Shown here: positions 56,201 to 63,986 of the stretch, in pieces | How positions within the stretch are numbered: position 1 is the first letter of the stretch | Layout: each line of letters opens with the position of its first letter | DNA from: Kiritimatiellia bacterium | Lineage (GTDB): Bacteria; Verrucomicrobiota; Kiritimatiellia; UBA8416; YA12-FULL-48-11 | DNA: 64,000 nt | Direction: 5' to 3' | Assembly: GCA_028716365.1 (NCBI GenBank) | Contig: JAQUPZ010000004.1 | Span: 310,001 to 374,000 of the forward strand | Made by a program: the position numbers and the translations under genes | Notes under the pieces: generated by a model | Databases searched by the model: none | Told to the model about the DNA's origin: nothing | What the model saw: the letters and a program-made list of their open reading frames with translations, nothing else

Positions 56201-57401
56201 CAAAGCTCTGTACATTGCACCACAGCCACGGCTTGCCGCAGAATGCGTCCGTTTTGTCCCACATTGGATTTGATTCACAAAACAGATCAAGCACGACCAT
56301 GTGATCATTCGGGATTGCATCAAGAAATGATTTGAAACGCGGCTGGGTCCAGAATTTTCGCTGGTTCATGAATGCCCAGCCCTGTAAAACCCATATTGCC
56401 TGTGGATCAGTTTTTGCCATGCCATCGTAGATTGCACGGCCGAGGTTTGAGAGGTACTTAAGATCTCCATTGGGCGGAGTCATCTCGATGAAAGTATCGG
56501 ATGCATAGAGATGGTCTGTACCGTAAAATCGTGTCTGTTCTTCCAGAAACAGTTTTGCGATTTTCGCAAACAGCGGATCAAGCGGATCAAGCAGATGTGT
56601 TTCCCATTCTATCCATTTGATTCGTTGAAGCGGTGCTTTTGGAAATAGTTTCGCAATCGCGCCGGGTACATGACCGGTAAATCCCTGCAAAACAGGTTTC
56701 ATTCCCAGTTCACGTTCACGCGAAAGTATTTTCTTTTCCAGTTCTTCGTGTTTTGCAATCCAATTCTTCGGTAACGGCCCGCCATAACCATCGAGACAGC
56801 CCATCCACTGGAATGGCAGGTATGGCGGTCCGGCAAGAAACTCGGTAATCTGCGCATCGTTCATTCCTAGTTGCCTGCAAACCGCTTGCCATACAGTTTC
56901 CTGACCGGTCACAGAAAGCGGCATATTCACGCCATTAAGGGCCATCCAGTCGATTAAACGTTCCCATTGCGCCCAATCCCACCAGGGCAGGCTGTAACCG
57001 AAACAGCAGTAATTGAGGAAATACCGGTATTTCGCCCAACTAACCTGCCGGACTTTTGGCTCTACCCGCGGCAGGGATTTCGGGATGTTCAACTGGTTAC
57101 CGTACCAGGAAACATCACAGTGACAATAATGCTTCAGATACCAGTTCAACCCCATCGCCATTGCCACTCCGTTATTGCCACGTACTACAATCTTGTCAGC
57201 GCGACTTTCGATTTCGAATACATCGCATTCTTTTTCCGGCGCAATTGTTTCAAATATGAACGAGTCCGCTCTTTTGGGAACAAGCCTTTGGACAAGGCCT
57301 CGCGTTGCCTCCGTTGCCGTATCTGCAATCAAACAGACAGGAACTGCCAGCAACACAATAAGAACGATAAGACGGGAGACCAGATTAGTGTGACGTAACA
57401 T
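53226..57401 (-). CDS. Secreted fusion of GH89 alpha-N-acetylglucosaminidase and GH36-like domain
   Basis: 1391 residues. Signal: VSRLIVLIVLLAVPVCLIAD. The N-terminal ~750 residues match NAGLU/GH89: WDWAQWERLIDWMALNGVNM, SVTGQETVWQ, GFTGHVPGAI, LLQGW-like VLQGWAFM. The two glutamates correspond to human Glu316 and Glu446, in ASDTFIEM (Glu306) and GFVNEGLCYNP (Glu437). From about 1010 a second barrel appears: YNSWWDISW, IDGFLFDDGWDD, VNHFKFDGLAAGAK and HVDSTWRGGGDNGFHG, as in GH36-like alpha-galactosidases. The protein would remove alpha-GlcNAc and probably alpha-Gal or alpha-GalNAc. AAGGAGG precedes the ATG. It is the first gene of the locus and divergent from the AraC regulator. Confidence 0.85.
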   Translation of the reverse strand: MLRHTNLVSRLIVLIVLLAVPVCLIADTATEATRGLVQRLVPKRADSFIFETIAPEKECDVFEIESRADKIVVRGNNGVAMAMGLNWYLKHYCHCDVSWYGNQLNIPKSLPRVEPKVRQVSWAKYRYFLNYCCFGYSLPWWDWAQWERLIDWMALNGVNMPLSVTGQETVWQAVCRQLGMNDAQITEFLAGPPYLPFQWMGCLDGYGGPLPKNWIAKHEELEKKILSRERELGMKPVLQGFTGHVPGAIAKLFPKAPLQRIKWIEWETHLLDPLDPLFAKIAKLFLEEQTRFYGTDHLYASDTFIEMTPPNGDLKYLSNLGRAIYDGMAKTDPQAIWVLQGWAFMNQRKFWTQPRFKSFLDAIPNDHMVVLDLFCESNPMWDKTDAFCGKPWLWCNVQSFGRRVCLAGWLDRNNDALFAVKHDPKSGKLIGLGFVNEGLCYNPVAYDLMFENAWRNEAVDLPTWIDEYAHHRYGSLNASASRAWRVLLDTVLMKGAGSASVIDQGPKLQVGPARLAHNDKLAEAWRALDEASPVLNGVDTFRFDLVNVARQVLVNHASILQSDIAKARDAKDIARFEQASSRFLQLIADIDELLATRKEFLLGDCLEDARRWGDNKVERAKCEWNARRVLTLWGETTAINDYASKQWAGMFKGYYYLRWEKYLNAAAESLRNGKSFDEAQFKKDFVPWTAKWADGCETYPAKPRGNSVTVARKLWEKYGDALIAGTNKTDAIASPQVSGTMKTENAYLPGTQPKCANASIWGDKLKLSNTVLAAVWQISDDKFRPISFTDQVTGMTMPVGNDLFAILLGDGRNIKSSEMKIIKTPKISSLKAEPDASRLAEHFAGKQITLTFADTDDRLRVTWRGILRDDSNYVRQEVTLKTLRDEVTVNEIVLYEANVPDARTCGTVDGSPVVAGNFFLGYEHPMSRNTVSNCVRCSFVRNAPLKPGEDLTQSFVMGVTPEGQLRRGFLYYLERERAHPCRPYLHYNSWWDISWITRKFTESESIQAIDYVGRELAVARGVIIDGFLFDDGWDDNKTLWQFHSGFPNGFTPLKKATEQYNSGLAVWLSPFGGYSTAKTERLKYGREQGFEINANGFSMAGPRYYERFKQICVEMIKSYGVNHFKFDGLAAGAKATGGMIRDGDAMLRLIQDLRAVKPDVFINQTTGTWPSPFWLHHVDSTWRGGGDNGFHGAGSSRQQWITYRDMITYEGVVQKGPLYPLSSLMTCGIIFALNDKKLNQADEKDFRDEVRSFFGSGTQLQELYITPGLFSARHWDLLAESARWARSHAATFVDVHWVGGDPKQGEAYGWAAWSLTKGALVLRNPSDRRREISVDLGQAFELPDKASTKYSLKSPYKDQRVIDLTMKAGQSYVIKLEPFEVLVFDALPVSQ

Positions 57402-57539
57402 TGTGCATCCTCCTTAGCTTTACGGACATTGGCGAACGCCAATTTCATTTTGTATTAATACTTTATACATTATTGACGCATTCAGCCAATAGCAGTACTT
57501 TTCAAAGTTGTCGCAATTCTTGCCAAGGAGATGGCTGAT
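57402..57539. promoter_or_regulatory. Divergent control region: GH89 fusion / AraC regulator
   Basis: 138 bp between divergent genes. Plus-strand promoter candidate: -35 TTGACG (57473-57478), 17-bp spacer, -10 TACTTT (57496-57501) for the AraC gene. Minus strand: TTGGCT (-35) and TATAAA (-10) with 16 bp between. The perfect inverted repeat ATTGGCGAACGCCAAT (57428-57443) lies downstream of the minus promoter, and GTATTAATAC (57452-57461) is a second palindrome. They are candidate operators for the locus. Confidence 0.5.
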
Positions 57540-58361
57540 ATGGGAACCTCGACAGAAGGCATATTGATCGAGCGTATTGTCCTGGTGGACCGGATTACAC
57601 GCCGGCGAAAAGATATACCTCTCGCCACCAGCAGTTTACCGGGCCATCTCATCCAACTGACGATTGAAGGATCTGCTCATCACGAGTCCGAGGGCCGCGT
57701 CTTCGATATGGAACCCGGCCTGGTAGTCTGGTTCTGCCAGGATGAAGAAGTAAAAGTCAGGGTGACAAAAGCTCCCTGGACATTCCTCACTGTAAATTTT
57801 ATTGCACCGCATCTTCCGCCGCCGCCATTTGATCAGAGTATCCGCCACGCTTCTTCAGGCACACGGCATTTATTCGAAAATCTTCTGCAAACCTGGCATG
57901 ACCGTTCGGCGAAAGCGCTTGTCCGTCACATCCGGGTTAAGGCGCGACTGCTCGATCTGATCGCTGATGTTCTTCCATCAGAGTCAGCCCCCTTCTATCT
58001 TGATCCTATGGCCCAGATATGGTGGAAATTGGAGACAATATTACGTGAACGATTACAGGAACCCGTAGATTTGAATTCTCTCTGTCAACTTAGTGGACGG
58101 AGCGCAAGGACGCTGTACCGTGCATGTCACCGTGCGACAGGAACAGCGCCGCTGAAACGGATCAAAAAGATACGTTTGAGTATGGCCCGGGGACTCATAC
58201 TGCATTCACAACTGAATATTTCCGAAGTTGCGTATCGAGTCGGATACGATCGTGTACAGGAATTGTGCAGGGATTATCGCCATCACTTTGGATTGACTCC
58301 TTTACAGGATCGTGCTGCCGGCCCAGACTATCGCCGTATTAAACTGCGGTATCATCGTTGA
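57540..58361 (+). CDS. AraC-family transcriptional regulator
   Basis: 273 residues from the ATG at 57540, which lies 9 nt after AAGGAG (57525-57530); the ATG at 57531 overlaps that site and would be too close. The N-terminal half (about 20-150) has a cupin-like ligand-binding character. The C-terminal two helix-turn-helix domain covers VDLNSLCQLSGRSARTLYRA and LNISEVAYRVGYDRVQELCR, ending HHFGLTPLQDR. It is divergent from the GH89 fusion and convergent with a UroD-like gene, so it probably activates the glycan locus in response to a released sugar. Confidence 0.92.
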   Translation: MGTSTEGILIERIVLVDRITRRRKDIPLATSSLPGHLIQLTIEGSAHHESEGRVFDMEPGLVVWFCQDEEVKVRVTKAPWTFLTVNFIAPHLPPPPFDQSIRHASSGTRHLFENLLQTWHDRSAKALVRHIRVKARLLDLIADVLPSESAPFYLDPMAQIWWKLETILRERLQEPVDLNSLCQLSGRSARTLYRACHRATGTAPLKRIKKIRLSMARGLILHSQLNISEVAYRVGYDRVQELCRDYRHHFGLTPLQDRAAGPDYRRIKLRYHR

Positions 58362-58428
58362 TTGTCGAAAAACGATTATCTCAGATAAGAATGATGATCT
58401 CGTCTCAGCAACGTGACGGACTTGCTTT

Positions 58429-59487
58429 TCATATCAAATTATAGCCATAAGCTGTTTCATACATGGCCATGATATTCGCAAGCGGAGCATCCACCTGGAT
58501 ATAGGTGTGACCCGGACCAAGTATGTAACCACCATTAACCCCGAGTATATCAATGAGCCTTTTGACCTCATCCGCCACCTGTTGAGGAGTTCCTTTGCAT
58601 AAAATATTCTGAAGATCTACACCGCCATAAAAACAAAGATCTTTACCAAAATCCTTTTTAAGGCCACTGGGATCCATGCCTTCTGCGCGAATCTGTATTG
58701 GCTCAAGCATGTCAACACCAGCATCTATAATCATGGGTAACAAGGGCCGTACAGCCCCGCAGCAATGCAGCAGAAATTTCTTATTGTGCTTATGAACAAT
58801 TTCAGTGAATTCCTTTAAATATGGTACTACAAATTCCTGAAACGTCGCCGGACTGAACAAAGGACTCTGCTGGGAACAATAGTCGTCAGCCATGTAGACT
58901 ATATCAATACCGTCTCCGTATTTTTCCAGCATGGAACGAAGGGCGGCAGAACTTATCCCGCTTATCGTTTTGATGAGATGATCGGCATAATCTTTACGGA
59001 GGGCAAAATCTATCATGAGGTCTTCCATTCCCCTGACGAAAGAAGCTATGAAATATGCACCCCAGGTAAAGACTCCAATTACAGCCCGGTCCGAATGCTG
59101 CTTTGCTTCCTGCGGAAAATGAGAAAAATCGAGGGTACCGGGTGAAGGCCACTTATGTGCTTTAATGTCCGCAATATCGTCCTTACCGGACAAGGGACTG
59201 AAGAAAAGTTCGTCGTAAGTACCCCCGGAATATTTAGTGACACGTGTTTTATACCCCCATATATTAGTTTTTTCCTCTTTCTTCATTTCTTCTGCCGGAT
59301 ACATGAAATTACCCGGCAGAATCATCCATGTATCCACATGGAGCCTGTCAAAGAGTGCTTCTTTGGTCTTAAGCCCCAAATGATTGTACAGTGACTCGTA
59401 AACCTCTTTTTCAGCATCGAAAGTTATGGGGATTCGAGATGTTGCCCTGTGGTTAATTGCTTCAAGCACCAATTGCCTGGATGTCAT
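58429..59487 (-). CDS. UroD-like protein, HxC/H ligand type
   Basis: 352 residues. MTSRQLVLEAINHRATSRIP is the family N-terminus. The MtaA-like metal site reads KFLLHCCGAVRP (His241, Cys243), and the third ligand position is LGPGHTYIQVDAP (His327). It is thus the one of the three paralogues closest to the HxC...C site of corrinoid methyltransferases. AAAGGACAAACAAA precedes the ATG. The ROK-like kinase gene ends 41 bp upstream, so the two are probably co-transcribed. No corrinoid-binding protein is adjacent. It is not HemE. Confidence 0.82.
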   Translation of the reverse strand: MTSRQLVLEAINHRATSRIPITFDAEKEVYESLYNHLGLKTKEALFDRLHVDTWMILPGNFMYPAEEMKKEEKTNIWGYKTRVTKYSGGTYDELFFSPLSGKDDIADIKAHKWPSPGTLDFSHFPQEAKQHSDRAVIGVFTWGAYFIASFVRGMEDLMIDFALRKDYADHLIKTISGISSAALRSMLEKYGDGIDIVYMADDYCSQQSPLFSPATFQEFVVPYLKEFTEIVHKHNKKFLLHCCGAVRPLLPMIIDAGVDMLEPIQIRAEGMDPSGLKKDFGKDLCFYGGVDLQNILCKGTPQQVADEVKRLIDILGVNGGYILGPGHTYIQVDAPLANIMAMYETAYGYNLI

Positions 59488-59528
59488 TTTGTTTGTCCTT
59501 TATGTCTGCAGATTTTCCGGACAGAACC

Positions 59529-60923
59529 TTAAAGCGCGGGCAGACTTGCAGCTGCAACAGCCTGACCATGCCGCTTTTCTTTCTCATCCGGAATCCTGAA
59601 TTTGATGCCGTCGCAGAGTTCCCGGAACTCAGTCTTCAGAACATCTTTTGCCTTTGAAATAATAATCTCCCCACCCTGCCCGCTCATAACCCGCCCGAGC
59701 AGAAGAATATTTTTGATGTTATAGAAATCAGCAAAATGCGCAACCGCATAACCAAAATATACACCTATTGTTTCGTAAATCTTAACAGCGCGGGGATCAC
59801 CTGCTTTCATCAGTTTCTGCACTTCAACCAGTTTCTCGGCCAACGGCATTCCGGCAGGAAGATCAATACCCGCAGGTTTACAGAGCCTGCCTACCGCCTG
59901 CTGCGAGAAATACTGCACTCCACAACCGCCATCGCCGGACCATTCGTCTTTAGGCGCATCCAAACGGTAATCCACAGGCACAAATGCCAGTTCGTTCAGC
60001 CACTGGGTAATACAGCCATCAGGGGTAACATAACCTGCCGCAAGACTGGTTCCCATGGAAATCCCAAGCACGGCATTTTCGTTTATTGACATCGATCCGG
60101 CCAGTGCAGTCACCTCACCATCATTGACGACTTCAAATGGAACTTTCCACTGTTTCTTTAATTCCAGAAACATACCCCTGACCTTGTTCTTAAAGACATC
60201 AGCCGGTACCCCGCGGAAGAGTGACGCAACCCGTACTTCATTGTTTACGTAAATTCCAGCCGCACTTCCTCCAATTGCATCTACTTTCGGAAGTTTTGCC
60301 GCTGCCCGCTTCAATGTGTCATTAATTCCATCCCAGTGGTATTGTGGGTCTTTCTGAAAATAAGGGTCCCATGCCACTTCTTCTGAAAACACGACCTTTC
60401 CATCAATGACTGCCGCGCACTTGCGGTCGCTTCCACCAAGATCAAAACCTATCCGACAGCCATTCAGGTGTCTTCCGAGACTTACAGCAGTTTCATTTTC
60501 AGCAGGAATCTCATTTTCGCTGCAAGCAGTGACCTGAATAGGATGCCCGTATACCTTTTCTCCAATCAGTTCGCTGTCAAATTTTCTTTCCCCCTTCGGC
60601 GAGTAAACAGTGCTAACGTAATCTGCAGTGGATTTATCGCCGGAAATCAGGATTCTCCATCCGCCTTTCTGCCAGAGTAAAAACTTCACCAACCGTTCTA
60701 CATAACGCCGGTTCAAGGATTCAAGCGGATGACCAGCGGGTAGAACCTCTGTCCGGTAAACAGACCGTGAATCAGGTCGCTGTTCAAGAGCGATAGCCAT
60801 TTTGATGGGTTTTCCGCTTTTCTTTACTTCACTCCGATACGCCCTGTTCCAGAGAACTGCAGGTGTAAAATCAGGATCAAGGACAGGTTTTATTTTTGGA
60901 TTAACACTTAAATTTTCTTTCAT
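59529..60923 (-). CDS. ROK-like sugar kinase with N-terminal extension
   Basis: 464 residues. A ROK/ASKHA-type core starts at CRIGFDLGGSDRKCAAVIDG (about 166) and includes VVNDGEVTALAGS, GISMGTSLAAGYV and NILLLGRVMSGQGGEII, as in ATP-dependent sugar kinases and NagC-type proteins. The first ~160 residues are not part of that fold and contain MAIALEQRPDSRSVYRTEVL and EVKKSGKPIKMAIA; they resemble no domain I recognise. AGGGGGATT precedes the ATG. A helix-turn-helix is not evident. It may phosphorylate a sugar processed with the UroD-like and Gfo/Idh neighbours. Confidence 0.75.
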   Translation of the reverse strand: MKENLSVNPKIKPVLDPDFTPAVLWNRAYRSEVKKSGKPIKMAIALEQRPDSRSVYRTEVLPAGHPLESLNRRYVERLVKFLLWQKGGWRILISGDKSTADYVSTVYSPKGERKFDSELIGEKVYGHPIQVTACSENEIPAENETAVSLGRHLNGCRIGFDLGGSDRKCAAVIDGKVVFSEEVAWDPYFQKDPQYHWDGINDTLKRAAAKLPKVDAIGGSAAGIYVNNEVRVASLFRGVPADVFKNKVRGMFLELKKQWKVPFEVVNDGEVTALAGSMSINENAVLGISMGTSLAAGYVTPDGCITQWLNELAFVPVDYRLDAPKDEWSGDGGCGVQYFSQQAVGRLCKPAGIDLPAGMPLAEKLVEVQKLMKAGDPRAVKIYETIGVYFGYAVAHFADFYNIKNILLLGRVMSGQGGEIIISKAKDVLKTEFRELCDGIKFRIPDEKEKRHGQAVAAASLPAL

Positions 60924-61264
60924 AATCCCCCTTACTTTTGTCAGGTGTTAGTTAAAATTTTCCGTTTTGTCAATTTTCTCGCTTCCAAAAATTCCATTTC
61001 TGATTATTTAACACATATAACTGTAATTATCAACGGTAGGCTGGAAAAACTGCAAGACAGTTCAACCGTACTTTTACTCTATTGTCGGTTAATCACCGAC
61101 AATATTCTGCAATGAAATGTTAAAATAAGTGGAAACGGGTACAGTCATATCTGTAAAAAAAAGTAAATTATCTATTTCAAATCAAGCATCACCATGCTAT
61201 GTTTTGATCATCGAGTAATCGACAATTGGCCAACACAGCAACAAACCATCAAAGGAGAAAAGCT
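60924..61264. promoter_or_regulatory. 341-bp divergent intergenic region with candidate promoters
   Basis: Between the ROK-like kinase (minus) and Gfo/Idh (plus). Minus strand: perfect -35 TTGACA (60973-60968), 17-bp spacer, weak -10 TAACAC. Plus strand: extended -10 TGCTATGTT (61195-61203) with a weak -35. A long inverted repeat (61081-61103) is listed separately. The region is AT-rich and no coding frame looks real. Confidence 0.4.
61081..61103. promoter_or_regulatory. Perfect 9-bp inverted repeat, candidate operator
   Basis: ATTGTCGGT (61081-61089) and ACCGACAAT (61095-61103) are exact reverse complements around a 5-bp TAATC centre. It has no T-run, so it is not a terminator. Its place in a divergent region suggests a dimeric-repressor binding site. 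CGACAAT recurs at about 61218-61224 next to the plus-strand start. Confidence 0.6.
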
Positions 61265-62587
61265 ATGAAGTCAATCAAGCGACGCACATTCCTGAAAAAT
61301 ACCGCAACACTCGGAGCAGGCATCATGTTCCTGAAATCCGGCATATTGGCGCGAGGCCAGTCACCCAACAATAAACTCAACATCGCCTCCATCGGAGTAG
61401 GTGGTCGCGGGCATTCCGACCTGGTCGAATGTAAAAGCGAAAACATCGTTGCGCTATGTGATGTAAATGCAAACAATCTCGCAAAAGCTGCCAAGGAATT
61501 CCCTAACGCAAAGACTTATGTTGATTGGCGGGAATGTATCGATAAGGAAAATAAGAATATTGACGCTGTCATCTGCGGTACTACGGACCATACGCATGCC
61601 TTCATATGCAACTGGGCAATGAACCGCGGCAAGCATGTCTACTGCGAGAAACCCATAGCAATAACCGTGCAGGAAGCAAGGGTACTCCGTGATACGTACA
61701 ACAAGAATAAAGACAAGATCGCCACTCAGATGGGAACACAGATTCATGCATCCGACAATTACCGCCGGATGTGGGAATTGGTTCACGGAGGCGCTATTGG
61801 TGTACCACAGAACGCGCACGTCTGGTGCAGCAGAACGCCAAAAGGCGGCAATTATCTGCCAGAAGTCACACCAATACCTTCACATCTTAACTGGGATCTT
61901 TGGCTAGGTCCGTCTCCGTTCCATCCATACAACCCTGAATACGTAAGTGGCGGATGCCTCACATGGAACCGCTTCTGGGATTTTGGCGGTGGCCAGATCG
62001 GCGACATGGGCAGTCATATGATGGATATGTGCTATTACCTGCTCGATTTTGGAGGCCCGACATCTTGCGAAGCACAGGGCTCTCCGGTAAACACGGACAC
62101 CTGTCCTGAATGGCTGACAGCCACCTGGCAGTTCCCAGCCAATGACTGGCGGCCTGCCATGAAATTGCAGTGGTACGATGGCGGAAAGAAACCTGGAATG
62201 CCTTCACCTGTATTCGACAGGGAAAAAGCATTCAAGGGAATTATCATTTATGGTGACAAGGGAATATTAATGGGCGATTATGATTATAGGATTCTCGTAC
62301 TGAAGAGCGATATGACTCAATACACGCCTACACCGAAGGAAAAGCTTATTCCTCCTTCGCTCGGGCACCAGAAAGACTGGATCCTTGCCGCAAAGACCGA
62401 CAAGAAAACAATGTGTAACTTCGAGTTCTCCGGCAATCTTGTTGAAAACAACCAGGTTGCGCTTGTCGCGTACAGGGCAGGCAAAAAGCTTCAATGGGAT
62501 GCTAAGAACATAAAAGCCACGAACTGCCCAGAGGCAGACCAGTTCATTACTAAGAAATACCGTGATGGCTGGACATTGAACGGTTAA
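61265..62587 (+). CDS. Tat-exported Gfo/Idh/MocA-family oxidoreductase
   Basis: 440 residues from the ATG at 61265, with AAAGGAG 7 nt upstream; an upstream TTG at 61226 was not used. The Tat signal is MKSIKRRTFLKNTATLGAG (RRTFLK). The NAD(P) domain has NIASIGVGGRGHSD and the catalytic EKPIAITVQEA (EKP). WDLWLGPSPF and DFGGGQIGDMGSHMMDMCYY are typical of the family's secreted members in PVC and Bacteroidota. Such enzymes oxidise or reduce sugars or their glycosides outside the cytoplasm using bound cofactor. The substrate is not deducible. Confidence 0.92.
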   Translation: MKSIKRRTFLKNTATLGAGIMFLKSGILARGQSPNNKLNIASIGVGGRGHSDLVECKSENIVALCDVNANNLAKAAKEFPNAKTYVDWRECIDKENKNIDAVICGTTDHTHAFICNWAMNRGKHVYCEKPIAITVQEARVLRDTYNKNKDKIATQMGTQIHASDNYRRMWELVHGGAIGVPQNAHVWCSRTPKGGNYLPEVTPIPSHLNWDLWLGPSPFHPYNPEYVSGGCLTWNRFWDFGGGQIGDMGSHMMDMCYYLLDFGGPTSCEAQGSPVNTDTCPEWLTATWQFPANDWRPAMKLQWYDGGKKPGMPSPVFDREKAFKGIIIYGDKGILMGDYDYRILVLKSDMTQYTPTPKEKLIPPSLGHQKDWILAAKTDKKTMCNFEFSGNLVENNQVALVAYRAGKKLQWDAKNIKATNCPEADQFITKKYRDGWTLNG

Positions 62588-62642
62588 GATTCGAAACGAA
62601 CACTGTGCAGGCTCCAAGTGGTGCCTTTACATTTCGATATGG

Positions 62643-62687
62643 TCATTTTCTACTGCCCATTCAACGGGCAGTAGAAAATGATTTTTT
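62643..62687 (+). terminator. Strong intrinsic terminator after first Gfo/Idh gene
   Basis: 16-bp perfect stem, arms 62643-62658 and 62666-62681, loop ATTCAAC, followed by six T (62682-62687). It would end transcripts of the first oxidoreductase gene, 36 bp before the second gene, so the second probably needs its own promoter or read-through. Confidence 0.92.
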
Positions 62688-62723
62688 GTTAATTGGTCAA
62701 GAAACTTACGGAGGTACATCTGT

Positions 62724-63986
62724 ATGAAAACAAGAATAACCAGGCGTAATTTCCTCTCTACTGCGGCAAACGCTGCATTGTTTACAATCATACCCCGGTA
62801 TGTACTTGGGGGACAGGGGTTTACGGTACCTAGCGAACAGCTTACCAAGGCGGTAATTGGCGTGGGCGGTATGGGCAGAGGTCATTTGACCATGGGCAAT
62901 GCCAAACTGCTGGCAGTATGCGATACGGATGAAGACCGTATGAAATTTGCCATGGAAAAAGGCGGCAAGGACGTAAAAGGTTACCGGGACTTCCTCGAGG
63001 TATTGGCCAGACCGGACATCGATATAATTCACATAGCAACACCTCCGCACTGGCACGGATTGATTTCCGCCATGGCTGCCGAAGCAGGCAAAGACATCTG
63101 GTGTGAAAAACCAATGACCCGCACAATCGGTGAAGGTAAAAAAGTGGTGGAAATTGTCAATCGATGTGGCCGCATCTTTCGAATCAACACCTGGTTTCGT
63201 TTTCAATCCACCTTCTACGGCTTTGGGACAAACGTTGTTCCCATTAAAAAAATCGTTTTAAGTGGTATGCTTGGCTGGCCCCTAAAAGTAATTGTAAATG
63301 CCGGCACGGGTTTTAACTGGAAATTCGGATGGAGTGGCCTTATTGATGCCAAGCCTGAACCAGTTCCGCCTCAATTGGATTACGACTTATGGCTGGGGCC
63401 CGCGCCATTTAAACCGTACCATCATCATCGCGTACATGGAACTTTCCGCGGTTACTGGGATTATGATGCAGGTGGTCTTGGCGATATGGGCCAGCATTAT
63501 CTTGATCCAGTGCAATATATTCTGGGGAAAGACGATACCAGCCCTGTAGAAGTTGATGTCGATGCCCCACCCCAGCATCCCGATGCCGCCAGTTCATGGA
63601 GACGAATCACCATGAAATATGCGGATGGGTGCACGATCATACTCGACGGCGAAAACCGTGATAAAGATGCGCCTTTCATCGAGGGACCAAATGGCCAGGT
63701 ATATCCCCAACTGCGTTCCAACATACCAAACCTGTTGCAGCGCCTGCGGGAATTGCCTGATCCTGAACCGCAAGCCACAGATTTCGAGGATTGTGTGTTA
63801 AAGCGTCGTAAATTCGCTTTAAACGAAATAAATGCTCACCGTTCTTGTACATTAGTCAATATTGCTAGCTCCGCAGTCAGGTTGGGACGAAGCTTGCGAT
63901 TTGATCCGGTAGCCCAGCAGTTCATAGATGATGAAGAGGCAAACCGGCTTGTGGATCAACCAATGCGTGCACCCTGGCACTTCTAA
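62724..63986 (+). CDS. Tat-exported Gfo/Idh/MocA-family oxidoreductase, second copy
   Basis: 420 residues. The Tat-type signal is MKTRITRRNFLSTAANAALF (RRNFLS). NAD(P)-binding KAVIGVGGMGRGHLTMG and catalytic EKPMTRTIGEGKKVVEI (EKP) are present. LDYDLWLGPAPFKPYHHH and DYDAGGLGDMGQHYLDPVQYI match the family. It shares only the general family pattern with the first copy, so this is not a recent duplication. GGAGG precedes the ATG. The last 14 bases of the window contain nothing recognisable. Confidence 0.92.
   Translation: MKTRITRRNFLSTAANAALFTIIPRYVLGGQGFTVPSEQLTKAVIGVGGMGRGHLTMGNAKLLAVCDTDEDRMKFAMEKGGKDVKGYRDFLEVLARPDIDIIHIATPPHWHGLISAMAAEAGKDIWCEKPMTRTIGEGKKVVEIVNRCGRIFRINTWFRFQSTFYGFGTNVVPIKKIVLSGMLGWPLKVIVNAGTGFNWKFGWSGLIDAKPEPVPPQLDYDLWLGPAPFKPYHHHRVHGTFRGYWDYDAGGLGDMGQHYLDPVQYILGKDDTSPVEVDVDAPPQHPDAASSWRRITMKYADGCTIILDGENRDKDAPFIEGPNGQVYPQLRSNIPNLLQRLRELPDPEPQATDFEDCVLKRRKFALNEINAHRSCTLVNIASSAVRLGRSLRFDPVAQQFIDDEEANRLVDQPMRAPWHF

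Noticed and set aside
42952..59487. Heme-biosynthetic uroporphyrinogen decarboxylase (HemE) for the three UroD-like genes
   Set aside because: All three lack the conserved N-terminal HemE substrate motif and sit in sugar loci without heme genes; the MtaA/CmuA-like N-terminus fits better.
61226..61264. Longer N-terminus of the first Gfo/Idh protein from a TTG at 61226
   Set aside because: The Tat signal starts properly at 61265 with AAAGGAG just before it; the upstream residues would disrupt the signal.
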